From assembly GCA_029834535.1 (NCBI GenBank), contig JAQMWT010000024.1:62001-126000 (forward strand): DNA of 64,000 nt. Direction: 5' to 3'. The stretch is from Chrysophaeum taylorii (Eukaryota > Sar > Pelagophyceae > Pelagomonadales > Pelagomonadaceae). The translations under genes and the position numbers were made by a program. The notes beneath the pieces were generated by a model. It was given only the letters and a program-made list of their open reading frames with translations, ran no database searches and was not told where the DNA came from. Below are positions 19,558 to 28,434 of the stretch, one piece after another. Every line of letters starts with the position of its first letter. The first letter of the stretch is position 1.

Positions 19558-20147
19558 ATGGGAGTGAGTGGGAGCTGTCCTCCCGTCGTAAATCGCCCCG
19601 CAGTTTACGCGGTTCGTCGAGGTCGGCCGCGTATGTCTGGTCAACTACGGCCCGGACAACGGCAAGCTCGGAACCATCATCGACATCGTCGACGGCAATA
19701 AAGTGCGCTGCTCTTATTATTTTTGGATATGAACAAACACGTACGCAGTGCCTTGTGGACGGCCCCCGAACTCACCGGCCTCGCGCGACAAGTGATGCCC
19801 TTCAAGCGACTCGCCCTAACAGACATCACGGTCAAGATCCCGAAGAACGCGAGGCAGAAAACGCTCAAAGCGGCGTGGGAGAAGGCGGATGCTCTCGCGC
19901 AATGGGAAGCCACGGCCTGGGCCAAAAGCTCGCCGCCAAGAAGAAGCGCGCGAACCTCACCGACTTCCAGCGCTTCCAGCTCATGGTCGCGCGAAAGCAG
20001 CGGGCGGCCCTCGTTAAAGAGAAGCTCGACGCCATCAAGGACGGCACCCTTGTGCCTTCGGTTCCCGAGAAAAAGGCAAAGACGGCGCCGCCCCCCGCGG
20101 AGGAACCCGAACCCGAACCCGAACCCGCCGCAGCGGCGGACTACTAA
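19558..20147 (+). CDS. RPL14: 60S ribosomal protein L14 (eL14), three exons, two homopolymer indels
   Basis: Structural protein of the cytosolic large ribosomal subunit. Exon 1 is only ATGGGA (19558-19563); intron 1 is 19564-19603 (GTGAGT...CAG, 40 nt); exon 2 is 19604-19702, encoding [18 protein letters not shown]; intron 2 is 19703-19748 (GTGCGC...CAG, 46 nt); exon 3 runs 19749-20147. The spliced start [12 protein letters not shown] matches the eL14 N-terminus. In exon 3 the frame shifts twice: one surplus C in the CCCCC run 19763-19767, after which it reads [18 protein letters not shown], and one missing A in AAAA 19924-19927, after which it reads [18 protein letters not shown]. The tail is Glu-Pro repeats. 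The two slips compensate, as expected of sequencing indels in an essential gene. Confidence 0.93.
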
Positions 20148-20900
20148 TTTTATTAGTACTTGTTATATCGTGGGTCGCACCTTGGATTTTTAGAGACCGT
20201 CGCGGTTATGTCGCGAGCGAGGTGCGGTGTCCGGTCCCAGTGCGAGGGGTGTGACACCCCCTCTCTCTCATGCATCACATATCAGTGGTCGATCGCAGCC
20301 TTGTTGTTGGTCGCAACGGCCGAAGAACATAATTATGCAGCGTTGATAGCTCATAAATGTGTGCAAAGCATCGCCGTCGTCGCCAGGGCTCCATTGCCCG
20401 AACACTATTCCGATGTTAGACCCACGTCTGGTCAGCTTTATTTTTTTCAGCCACAAATCATCATCATCATCATTAAGTGCTGCATGCGGTAGTGGAACGA
20501 GAGTCCAGTGATACGAACGTCGCGATCGCGCCAGGTCATAAAAAGCAATCGCGAACAACGATAACAAGCAGCGAAAGCAACGCCGGGGTCGTAATTGGAT
20601 GGGGAACCCGCCGCCATAATTTTTGTTCCACGCGCAGAGAGAACAGTTTTTTTCAGATAAGGCAGTTATTAATTCGGCATCGATGGACCAGTAGTGTGGT
20701 AGAGGAAGAAAAAGCAACGTGAGCGGGCAGTGCGCGTGCACCGCTGTCATCACTATCGGCGCGGCAATAACTATACCCGAGCTCGAGAAAAAGAAAGAAT
20801 AGCGGACGCCGTGGTTGGCGCTTTGATCAAAAGGTTACAAAGAGCACGCACGTTGATGCTGCGGACATTTAGCATATTTTGAGAATGACAGAATCAATGC

Positions 20901-20936
20901 CGATCGAATCGAATCGAATCGAATCGAATCGAATCG
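20901..20936. repeat. (GAATC)n microsatellite
   Basis: About seven perfect copies of the pentamer ATCGA/GAATC in a row, in non-coding DNA between RPL14 and the 32-bp minisatellite. Confidence 0.95.
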
Positions 20937-21416
20937 TCGTGGTGGCAAGTTACCGCGGCGACAAGGTACTCCACACTTTAGTTTACGGTACCACGCGCTC
21001 GGCGTGGATCTAAATGCTGTCGAGATAGTGCGGCCTATTGGGAGCGTAGGTTCCCGAGACCTTCAAGCGATGTACAAATGTACGCTAGGATCACATCGAA
21101 CGAGGACAAACACCCTAATCACGTTCGACCCTCAACAAAAACCAGCGAAGGTGGTTGAAGCTGTTGGCCTTGTTCTTAAAGCGCTGATATGTGTCGTGAA
21201 TTCCTTGCTCGCCAGCTTTTTAAATGCGGTGCAGCAGACTATGTCCTAAGCGTGCGCCGTGAGAATGATGATAAGGCGAACGAAAAAGTGGAAGCAGAAG
21301 AAGTCGGCATCGCACATGGAGAATAAGTAATCTGGGCGATTCAGTATTCTCTTGAGGAAATAGAGGCAAGTACGCCGCATATTTTTGTTACCATAAATTG
21401 TGGCGACATCGTACGC

Positions 21417-21919
21417 GGAGAAGTCTGGAGGAGGAAACTGTCGACATCGTCAAAGTCTGAAGGAGGAAACTGTCGACATCGTCAAAGTCTGGAGGAGGAA
21501 ACTGTCGACATCGTCAAAGTCTGAAGGAGGAAACTGTCGACATCGTCAAAGTCTGAAGGAGGAAACAGGAGGAAACTGTCGACATCGTCAAAGTCTGAAG
21601 GAGGAAACTGTCGACATCGTCAAAGTCTGGAGGAGGAAACTGTCGACATCGTCAAAGTCTGGAGGAGAAACTGTCGACATCGTCAAAGTCTGAAGGAGGA
21701 AACTGTCGACATCGTCAAAGTCTGAAGGAGGAAACTGTCGACATCGTCAAAGTCTGAAGGAGGAAACTGTCGACATCGTCAAAGTCTGAAGGAGGAAACA
21801 GGAGGAAACTGTCGACATCGTCAAAGTCTGAAGGAGGAAACTGTCGACATCGTCAAAGTCTGGAGGAGGAAACTGTCGACATCGTCAAAGTCTGAAGGAG
21901 GAAACTGTCGACATCGTCA
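21417..21919. repeat. 32-bp minisatellite array, about 15 copies
   Basis: The consensus unit reads CTGTCGACATCGTCAAAGTC then TGAAGGAGGAAA; neighbouring copies start 32 bp apart (for example 21438 and 21470). Variants alternate TGAAGG with TGGAGG, one unit near 21661 is one base short, and two units carry a 10-bp internal duplication AGGAGGAAAC (near 21560 and 21795). The 10-bp insert recurs with the same neighbours, so a multi-unit block was itself duplicated. The sequence stays open in more than one frame but 32 is not a multiple of three, so protein coding is unlikely. Confidence 0.96.
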
Positions 21920-22659
21920 TTCATCGATGCATAGTGGGAAATGAAACTCTAACAACGGTGGTGCGATCAGCAACAACGAGTGCTTCGTTTTTGGCTCCGG
22001 ATTTTGCGCGACGAGCACTCATTTGACTGACTGTAATAAGTTTCTTTAAGTGGGTCTCAAATCTCCTCGGCGAGAACTCGGGTAGTCCGATCAGACGGCA
22101 GTTCGATCAGCATGTCCAGAGAGTACTCGAGCCTCAAGAGCTGCGTACACGTCGCGACAGATAAATACACGAAAAATAAAACACGCTGGTTGATTCATCG
22201 TCACGACTCTTCCAAACTACTACTGCCTCGAAAAGTGTGTGTCTAGTGATCGGATCGTGATGGACCTCGCGTGCAACACGCACTCGGGGATGGTCGCCGT
22301 TTGTTTTCCCAGAGGCGGAGCGACGGCATTATGATGAACAATGATGGAATGGAGTCGAAATGTGCCAGGAAGTCGGTCCTGCCGCTTTGGCATATAAAAA
22401 TTCTCGCACGGCAATAAGTGCGGGCAACCGTCGTCGTGCGGGCAACCGTCGTCGTGCGCACTACAACGCGAAAACATCTGCAGTTCTGGCACCAACGCGA
22501 CTTTCAAAACACGCTCAGAAACCCACCCACATCCTTCATGCTCCCCACACACCCCCTCTTAGCAGTCGACATTTAAAAACACGCTCAGAGGCTTATTACT
22601 AGTTTCCGTGTTTCCTCTTTCGGACCAACAAAGGGTCTGTCTGTCTGTGTGTGTGTCTC

Positions 22660-23554
22660 ATGTTGTTGTTGTTGGTATATGGTGCGTTGGCGCAGGAGCT
22701 CTTGGGGAGCGAGGGGCTGCGAGAGCGGTGGGCGCGGGTTGCGGCAGTGTCGGCGCCGAGCAACGAAAGCGCGGTTTATCTGGTCCACAACCCCAAGACG
22801 GGGAACCTCGCTTCTCGGCGCGTTCGACGAGGTGTGTCGTCGGCGGTCGGTGTGCTGGGCGCGGCCAGGGACGCGCGAGACATTCGAGATGAAACCGTGC
22901 GAGCGCGCGATGATTGTGTTGTCGCACCGGCCGTTCGACGCGTCGGCGCGGCGAGCGGTCGCGATTACCTTTTTGAGAGATCCGGCAGCTCGGGCGACGA
23001 GCCTCGCGAGCTTCCAGGGAATCGTCTCGCGCGAGGAGTTCGACGCCGGGCTGTGGCGCGCCTACGTCGGCAACGGCCAGACCTTGCGGCTGGCTGGGCA
23101 GTCGCCGAGTGCCGATTCTTGCGAACGATGGTCGCCTATCGCGTTCCGAAGACTTATCTACGATCTCGCTTTTGTGGGTGTCACCGAGGACTTTCGGAGG
23201 AGCGTCTGGCTGCTGCAGCACGTCTTGGGGTGGGGGGAGAGCGTGGTCGAGGGCGCCGTGGCCGCGCCGAAGCGACGGTTTCGCAGACCAAAGTCGTGGC
23301 CGAGACCCCCAAAACTCGAGGCGGACGCCGCGAGGCTCAGCCTGTCGCTTTCCCCCGGCCAAAAGACCCCCTTTACGGTGCTGGACATCCGGAACGAGAC
23401 CCGCGCGAAGATCCAGGCCTACGACGCGTGCGACCTCGATCTCCACCGCGTCGCGACGGCCATGCTCGCGGCGAGCCTCGCGAGCCTAACGGACTCCGAA
23501 TCGGCAGCCCTCCATACCTTCCTAAACCGAACAAAGGACGCCGACAGTACGTAA
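22660..23554 (+). CDS. Secreted/Golgi sulfotransferase-like protein, one frame slip at its P-loop
   Basis: The ATG at 22660 starts a hydrophobic signal sequence (MLLLLVYGALAQ) and continues to VYLVHNPKTG, the start of the PAPS 5'-phosphosulfate loop. At the GGGG run 22800-22803 the frame must change; the second frame resumes with TSLLGAFDEVCRR, giving a PKTGGTS-type loop as in Golgi carbohydrate sulfotransferases. Further features are AITFLRDPAARATSL (the 3'-phosphate-binding RDP region) and FVGVTEDFRRSVWLLQHVLG near the C-terminal half, both typical of Sulfotransfer_2-like enzymes. It ends 20 bp from the stop of the convergent RAD52 gene. Likely transfers sulfate from PAPS to a glycan in the Golgi; substrate unknown. 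Confidence 0.8.
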
Positions 23555-23573
23555 TGTTTCCTAGGTGTGTCCT

Positions 23574-25040
23574 TCATGATGATAATTGTAATCGGGGGAT
23601 TTTGGGTGCGGGGGGCTCCTCCAAGTCAGCAGCCGAGTAAGCGAAAAAGTCGTCGACGTCGACCCCCGCAAGATCTTCTCCCGGATCTACCCGCGGAGCA
23701 TGCCTTTTTTCCTCTAATAACAACACCGCTTGCGTCGGCGGCCCGGGCGCAATTGTTGCCTTGTTGGACGGCCCCCGGGGCGGCGGTGGCGCGGGCTTTC
23801 GCTGCTGCTGCTGCTGGTGGTGGCGAGCCCCCTTCTTCGCTTCCTTCATCTTTTCCTTGGAATAACACATGTTCCCCAAGGCGTCCCCAAACAATCGCAA
23901 GGCCCGCTTCTTCGCGTCGGTCACGGCCGCCTTCTTGCAGTTCCCCAGCAATTCCCCGCGGTCCTTTCCCTTGAGCGACGCGCAGCCTATATCCTCGTGC
24001 CCGTAGTCTTTCCCTCCGGCCGAAAAGACCCAAACTTTCGCCGTCACGTCGCAGCACCACATCTGTTTGCCGTCCATCTCGAACGTCACATCCAAAAGCC
24101 GCGATCCCCACCCGTTGTACCCGAAGATCCTGTTCGCGGCCTCGAACACGTCGCAGGCCTCGACGTATATCACCTTCTGCCCGCCGGGACCCGGCCGCGA
24201 TTGCAGTTTCTCCAACGGGATCGGCTCCTGCAGCTTCCGAGCCACATCGGGCTGCTCCCCATTCAAATCGAATGTGTCCGGTGCCGGCTCGACGTCATCC
24301 CAGGATTTTAACAAGTCGTCGACGTCGACGCCCGAAAGATCTTCCCCCGAAGCGCGGCGCTTTTCCTCCGACGCGGCTTTCGTCGTCGTCGTCGGCGCGT
24401 TCGTCGCCTTGGACGTCGGCCCTTTCGGCGGCGCGGGTTTTTGCTGTTGCTCCTTCTTCGCCTTTTTCATCTTTTCCTTCGAGTAACACATGTTCCCTAG
24501 GGCATCACCAAACACGCGCAAGGCCCGCTTCTTCGCGTCGGTCACGGCCGCCTTCTTGCAGTTCCCCAGCACTTCCCCGCGGTCCTTCCCCTTGAGCGAT
24601 GCGCAGCCTTCCTCCTCGTGCCCAAGCACTTCCCCGCGGTCCTTCCCCTTGAGCGATGCGCAGCCGTCCTCCTCCACGTGCCCGTCGTCTTTTTCTGGCT
24701 TGACGTAGACAAACGCTATCGCCGACGCGTGGCAGCACCACGTCTGCTTGTCGTCCATATCAATCCAGTCTACCATTAGTTTCTTCACCCGCGACCCCCA
24801 CCCGTTGTACCCGAAGATCTTGTTCGCGGCCTCGAAGACGTCACCGGCCTCCATGTATGTCACCGTCTGCCCGCCGGGACCCGGCCGCGATCGCAGTTTC
24901 TCCAACGGGATCGGCTCCCGCAGCTTCCGAGCCACATCGGGCCGGTCCACTTGCTCCCCATTCAAATCGAATATACCCGAAAACTCCTCCTTCGTCGGAG
25001 ACGACGCCTCGATGATGCTGCCTGTCGTCGTCGTCGTCAT
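23574..25040 (-). CDS. RAD52-family protein with two tandem single-strand-annealing domains
   Basis: 488 aa, intact. Residues 41-192 and 271-400 are each a Rad52/Rad22-type domain: LEKL(R/Q)SRPGPGGQ, then Y(M/V)EA, then AAN(K/R)IFGYNGWGSR, and later NCKKAAVTDAKKRALR(V/L)FGDALGNMCYSKEKM. The two copies are highly similar and joined by a Lys/Thr-rich linker with EDLSGVDVDDLL; a related EDLAGVDVDDFF motif follows the second copy, so the whole unit (domain plus tail) was duplicated. Copy 1 has an extra internal duplication of GCASLKGKDRGEVLG (residues about 126-159, nt about 24565-24670). RAD52 anneals complementary strands and forms multimeric rings; two domains in one chain is unusual. Role in homologous recombination is inferred from family. 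Confidence 0.9.
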   Translation of the reverse strand: MTTTTTGSIIEASSPTKEEFSGIFDLNGEQVDRPDVARKLREPIPLEKLRSRPGPGGQTVTYMEAGDVFEAANKIFGYNGWGSRVKKLMVDWIDMDDKQTWCCHASAIAFVYVKPEKDDGHVEEDGCASLKGKDRGEVLGHEEEGCASLKGKDRGEVLGNCKKAAVTDAKKRALRVFGDALGNMCYSKEKMKKAKKEQQQKPAPPKGPTSKATNAPTTTTKAASEEKRRASGEDLSGVDVDDLLKSWDDVEPAPDTFDLNGEQPDVARKLQEPIPLEKLQSRPGPGGQKVIYVEACDVFEAANRIFGYNGWGSRLLDVTFEMDGKQMWCCDVTAKVWVFSAGGKDYGHEDIGCASLKGKDRGELLGNCKKAAVTDAKKRALRLFGDALGNMCYSKEKMKEAKKGARHHQQQQQRKPAPPPPRGPSNKATIAPGPPTQAVLLLEEKRHAPRVDPGEDLAGVDVDDFFAYSAADLEEPPAPKIPRLQLSS

Positions 25041-25523
25041 TCCTCCTAGCGCATGCTTGCTTCAACAGACAAAAAAAATAGAAAGGTAACGGTCATCATC
25101 ATCATCATCACGTATATAGGGGAGTGTCGCTTGCTTGCTTGAAGTTGAACAAAAAAAAAAAGAAAAATGGTCTTCGGTGGGCGGGCGGGCGGGCGGTCGG
25201 TCTTTTTGCACTTCGACTCGAGGGTTCGAGGACCGAGCCCCCCATTAAGGAAGGAAGCCTCGTCATCCACGCCTTGGCCTCTCTGTTCGCCATTACCTTC
25301 TCTCGACCTGACCACATACCTTTGTCTGTCCGTCTGTTTGTTTTTTTTTTGTTTGTTTGACCAGCGTAGGTCCTCCCTCCCCCCCGTGCCATTCCTAGAC
25401 ACCTAGGACCAAAAGAGAAACCACGCATGGGAGGGGCGGGGACTTTTCTTTGGAATACATCGTTATTTTAAGGGGGGAGACCACAAACCACCAAAAGAAC
25501 CGGCGTTGCAGTCAGGAAGCTCC
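25041..25523. other. Intergenic region, no gene seen
   Basis: Contains ATCATC repeats at 25094-25111, a GGGC/GGGCG run at 25178-25198, T-tracts near 25330-25352 and pyrimidine-rich DNA. It lies between the 5' end of the RAD52 gene and the 3' end of the PSMB1 gene, so it probably holds the RAD52 promoter. Confidence 0.5.
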
Positions 25524-26150
25524 TCATCCTCCTAATTGGAGTTGGCGGTGCTCCGGGGGCCGGGAAGGTCGGAGGACGACGACATCGAGCGTCGCACCTA
25601 ACGCAACGTCCCTCCGGAGGGCAGCCTGGAAAGCGCGCTCGACGAGAGCGAGGGCGTCATCGGGGTCGCTTCGGGAATCGGCGCAGAGGTCGTCGAGGAT
25701 TGGCTGAAGTATTCGCTGCGCGGCCCCCGTAGCCGCCGCGTCGACGCGCGCGAAGGAGCCGAGGGAGTCGAAGGTATAGACCCCATCGCAGCCCGCGACG
25801 ACGGTTTGTGCCAAGTACGGAAATCCACGCCTCGAGTAGAGCGCGAGAGCGACGAGGTGCGCCACGGCCTCGGCACCGAGCTTGCGCGAGGCCAGCCACT
25901 CGTAACGCCGCGCTTCGGCGCAGACAACTTCGACGAGGCCTCGAGAATCCGCCTGGCTACCGGCGCAGGCGACGCAGGCGTCGCCCACGACCGTCAGCCG
26001 GTCCGTTGAGCTCCGGAGGCTGTACCCCTCGACAAGCATGCGGTCGGCAGCGACCACGGCGAAGCCGCGGCCAGCGACGGCGACGACCGAGCCCCCGTTC
26101 ATCGCATACGGCTCGAACCGCGCCGAGACAGAAATGACCAAGAGAAGCAT
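25524..26150 (-). CDS. PSMB1: 20S proteasome beta-6 subunit (beta type-1)
   Basis: 208 aa from the ATG at 26150 (in-frame codons further upstream overlap the neighbouring carrier gene and are not used). Recognisable stretches are RFEPYAMNGGSVVAVAGRGF, AADRMLVEGYS, LALYSRRGFPYLAQTVVAG and YTFDSLGSFARVDAAATG, matching the beta-6 subunit pattern (RFxPYxxNGGT, LYSRRFFPY, YSFDPVGSYxR). Beta-6 is a non-catalytic ring subunit, and no N-terminal catalytic threonine is expected. It is nearly full length. Transcribed in the same direction as the mitochondrial carrier, with only 31 bp between them. Confidence 0.92.
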   Translation of the reverse strand: MLLLVISVSARFEPYAMNGGSVVAVAGRGFAVVAADRMLVEGYSLRSSTDRLTVVGDACVACAGSQADSRGLVEVVCAEARRYEWLASRKLGAEAVAHLVALALYSRRGFPYLAQTVVAGCDGVYTFDSLGSFARVDAAATGAAQRILQPILDDLCADSRSDPDDALALVERAFQAALRRDVALGATLDVVVLRPSRPPEHRQLQLGG

Positions 26151-26181
26151 GGTGGTGGTGGTGGTTATTGTTGTTACATCA

Positions 26182-27006
26182 TCAAAAGAGGGGGAGGCGG
26201 GCGAGCTGCTCGGTGAAGAACAAGGTACACGCGACGGGGACCGCCACGGCCACGAGGTTTTTCTCGGCACCGCGCATGAACCAGGAAAAGTTGGGGTATT
26301 CCGCATTGAGTTTGCGCGTGGTGGCCACCATGCTAAGGTGGGTCTTGAACATCTCGTTTCGGAGGACGTCCAGGGGATTGGTTAGGATGGCGCCGGCCGT
26401 CGCGGCCGAGACGGCCTTGACAGCCGACCTCGCGAGCACCATGGTCTCGTCGCCGCGGCGGGGGCGCGGGAGCCACTGGTCGAGAGTGTCCTTGATGATG
26501 ACCGCGACGCAATACTTGGGCACGGACTTGGCTACGCCGGCGGAGGTACCGTGCCACAATGCCGCGACCCCGCGCTCGCGCGAAATGGACCGAAGCGCCT
26601 CGAGGACCGTGTTGTGCGTGGAACTCGGGTCCTGGAGCTGGATGCTGCCGCGAACGAGCGGCTGGTTAACTATCTGGACGCAGGTAGACACTACGAGCGG
26701 GGGCATTGCCAGCGACAGGAACGACGGTTTTTCTTCTTCGCCGAGGAGTCGCATCACGAGCGGCCGACCCACTTCCGATCCGTAGAAGATAGCAGCGCGG
26801 GCCCAGGTCATGCCGCCGACGACCGCCAGGGCGCCGCGGTAAGGCGGCGAGATGGCGGCGACGTACGCCCCCCCCCAGCCACTCGCTTCCACCTTGTAGC
26901 CGGACTGCGCCATTGCGGACGCCTTCCAGAGCGGAAAGTTCAGCAGCGCTGCGAGCCCGCTCCCCACAAGGTGCGGCACGGGACTCGTGCCGGTTTGGGC
27001 TCCCAT
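26182..27006 (-). CDS. Mitochondrial carrier family (SLC25-like) protein
   Basis: 274 aa from the ATG at 27006 (MGAQTGTSPVPHLVGSG); longer in-frame starts would run into the SNRPG promoter. Three repeats are discernible through degenerate carrier signatures: LNFPLWKASAMAQ, VNQPLVRGSIQLQ and the best preserved LTNPLDVLRNEMF (PxDxxR). About six hydrophobic segments are present. The weak first and second signatures suggest a divergent member, such as those seen on peroxisomal or outer mitochondrial membranes; the substrate cannot be predicted. It is divergent from SNRPG with 111 bp between start codons. Confidence 0.78.
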   Translation of the reverse strand: MGAQTGTSPVPHLVGSGLAALLNFPLWKASAMAQSGYKVEASGWGGAYVAAISPPYRGALAVVGGMTWARAAIFYGSEVGRPLVMRLLGEEEKPSFLSLAMPPLVVSTCVQIVNQPLVRGSIQLQDPSSTHNTVLEALRSISRERGVAALWHGTSAGVAKSVPKYCVAVIIKDTLDQWLPRPRRGDETMVLARSAVKAVSAATAGAILTNPLDVLRNEMFKTHLSMVATTRKLNAEYPNFSWFMRGAEKNLVAVAVPVACTLFFTEQLARLPLF

Positions 27007-27117
27007 CGCGCTGGAAGATACGTCAGCAGCAGGAGCAGCAGCACTACGAGATGACGCAAACCCTAGTCTGGCGATGAAGGTCTCGACGACCACTTCGCAG
27101 CAGAGAGGCGTTGCACC

Positions 27118-27346
27118 ATGAGTAGCCGGTCGAGCGGGCCCGACTTGAAGAAGCACATGGACAAGCTGCTCACCGTGAAGATGAACGGAAACCGGCGCGT
27201 AAGCGGTGTTTTGAGGGGGTACGACCAATTCATGAACCTCGTGCTCGACGACGCGACCGAAGAACGCGACGGGGGAAGGTCCCCATTGGAATGGTCGTGC
27301 TTCGGGGAACGGGATCGTCCAGCTTCAGTCGCAAGAACGCATCTAG
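27118..27346 (+). CDS. SNRPG: Small nuclear ribonucleoprotein SmG, two 1-nt indels
   Basis: Core Sm-ring protein of spliceosomal snRNPs. Frame 1 gives DLKKHMDKLLTVKMNGNRR and VLRGYDQFMNLVLDDA, the Sm1 motif. The Sm2 part is in two other frames: VPIGMVVLRG after 27277, then GIVQLQSQERI and stop TAG (27344-27346) after 27309. Restoring one A at 27276-27277 and one A at 27308-27309 gives a 76-aa protein, exactly the usual SmG length, which argues that both are assembly or read errors and not decay. No intron fits. Convergent with the next gene, 28 bp away. Confidence 0.9.
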
Positions 27347-27374
27347 AATAGTATACCTACGTAGACTAATAACG

Positions 27375-27983
27375 CTACCGATCACCACCACCACCACCAC
27401 CAGCAGCAGGAGTAGCAGCGGCGGCGGCGCTAGGGGCCTGCTGGAGCACGAAGACCGGCTCGCCAATTTTGACCTTGCGCTCGGTGACCTTCTTAATCGC
27501 GCGCCAAAAGCGCGCCCGCAAGGTTGGCTTGGAGGTTTGGAGCGCCTCGACATGGTCAACGACCGAGACCTCGACGTCGTGTTTCTCCTTGCCCTCATCA
27601 AACCGCACCGTTTTTTTGCGCCTCCCGTTCGCAGACGCTACCCGGGGCCGCGACCCCCCGTTCGCAGACGCTACCCGGGGCCGCGACCCCCCGTTCGCAG
27701 ACGCTACCCGGCGCCGCGACCCCCCGTTCGCTTTCTCCCGCGCCGGCTCCGCCCTTCGCCTCGACGACTCCGACTTGGGACGCTGCTGTTGTCGCCGCCT
27801 CGGTTTTTTTATGCTGGAATTCCGCTTCGTGCGTTTCTTGTCCTGGGCGTACGACACTTCAAGCCACGGCGTCACCGTCGCTTCTTCCACGGCCTCCTCC
27901 GCCCCTGCCCCGAGCTCCACCACGGGGACCGCCTTCTCGCCGTAAATCATCGTCTCGCAACTCAGCGTCCACATGCTATACAT
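27375..27983 (-). CDS. Basic low-complexity protein with a possible PP1-docking motif
   Basis: 202 aa with ATG at 27983. The N-terminal 50 residues are acidic to neutral; the centre is strongly basic (KKRTKRNSSIKKPRRRQQQR), followed by three copies of an 11-residue repeat (SRPRVASANGG type), then KKTVRFDEGKEKHDVEVSVV and a Gly/Ala-rich tail. KTVRF fits the RVxF docking consensus for protein phosphatase 1 ([KR]x[VI]xF preceded by basic residues); this is inference only. I do not recognise the family. The intact frame, true ATG and tight packing against SNRPG support a real gene. Confidence 0.55.
   Translation of the reverse strand: MYSMWTLSCETMIYGEKAVPVVELGAGAEEAVEEATVTPWLEVSYAQDKKRTKRNSSIKKPRRRQQQRPKSESSRRRAEPAREKANGGSRRRVASANGGSRPRVASANGGSRPRVASANGRRKKTVRFDEGKEKHDVEVSVVDHVEALQTSKPTLRARFWRAIKKVTERKVKIGEPVFVLQQAPSAAAAATPAAGGGGGGDR
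27626..27729. repeat. 33-bp in-frame tandem repeat (three copies)
   Basis: Three consecutive units beginning CGTTCGCAGACGCTACCCGG, identical except for one G/C difference in the last, encode the Arg-Val-Ala-Ser-Ala-Asn-Gly repeats of the basic protein on the minus strand. Confidence 0.95.
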
Positions 27984-28434
27984 CTCGTTGTCGTCGTCGT
28001 CTCGGAAGTGCCGACGAGGAAACGAACACTGCCAGATGATTATTTCTTATTGAGAGTGGCAAGAATAATTAATATGCGTCAACTTGGGGAGGAGAGTTTT
28101 GTCTGAGAAACGTGTTTTAGTGACGAGGTCTTCTTTCCCTTTTCTTGTGGCAACGAACTGCTCCAGCCGTTGCCAGAAAAGCAACGTGTTTGAATCTGTC
28201 CCCCGAGCTGCTGTATGCATATATGGCAACCAGCGCTTCGCACGCATTTTGTTTGCACCAGTGATTGATTGATCTGATCTGATCTGATCTGATCGATCGT
28301 GTCCAAGGCCTGCAATGATGTAGGGGTCCTCCGACGAAAGGATGATCGCAGCAGTATCACCACCACCGATCTCTCGTCTCTCTCTCTCGTCGTCGTCGTC
28401 GAAAGTTTATGATAGACCTCCTAATAATAATAAC
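27984..28434. other. Intergenic region, no gene seen
   Basis: Holds a GATCT pentamer run at about 28267-28296, a CT-rich tract at 28372-28388 and a GAAGAA microsatellite at the 28435 edge of the next gene. No conserved frame. Confidence 0.5.

Larger units (their letters stand above)
20148..22659. other. Gene-poor, repeat-bearing intergenic region
   Basis: Apart from the two tandem repeats listed separately, I see no conserved protein. An 18-bp tandem duplication (GTGCGGGCAACCGTCGTC) lies at about 22419-22456, and TATA-like CATATAAAAATT is at 22391-22402. Short ORFs here, for example near 21004-21249, lack recognisable features. Confidence 0.5.

Noticed and set aside
21400-21693. ORF across the 32-bp minisatellite
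   Set aside because: Unit length is not divisible by three and the reading is a by-product of a stop-free repeat.
21417-21919. CRISPR-like array
   Set aside because: Repeat units are contiguous with no unique spacers and the genome is eukaryotic.
22649-23554. Full-length 301-codon frame as a complete sulfotransferase without a frameshift
   Set aside because: Its first ~50 residues are Cys/Arg/Trp-rich nonsense, whereas the other frame gives a signal peptide and the start of the PAPS loop; a slip at 22800 explains both.
27291-28106. 271-codon plus-strand ORF downstream of SNRPG
   Set aside because: Its first residues are the SmG Sm2 motif, and the rest is antisense to the basic repeat protein.
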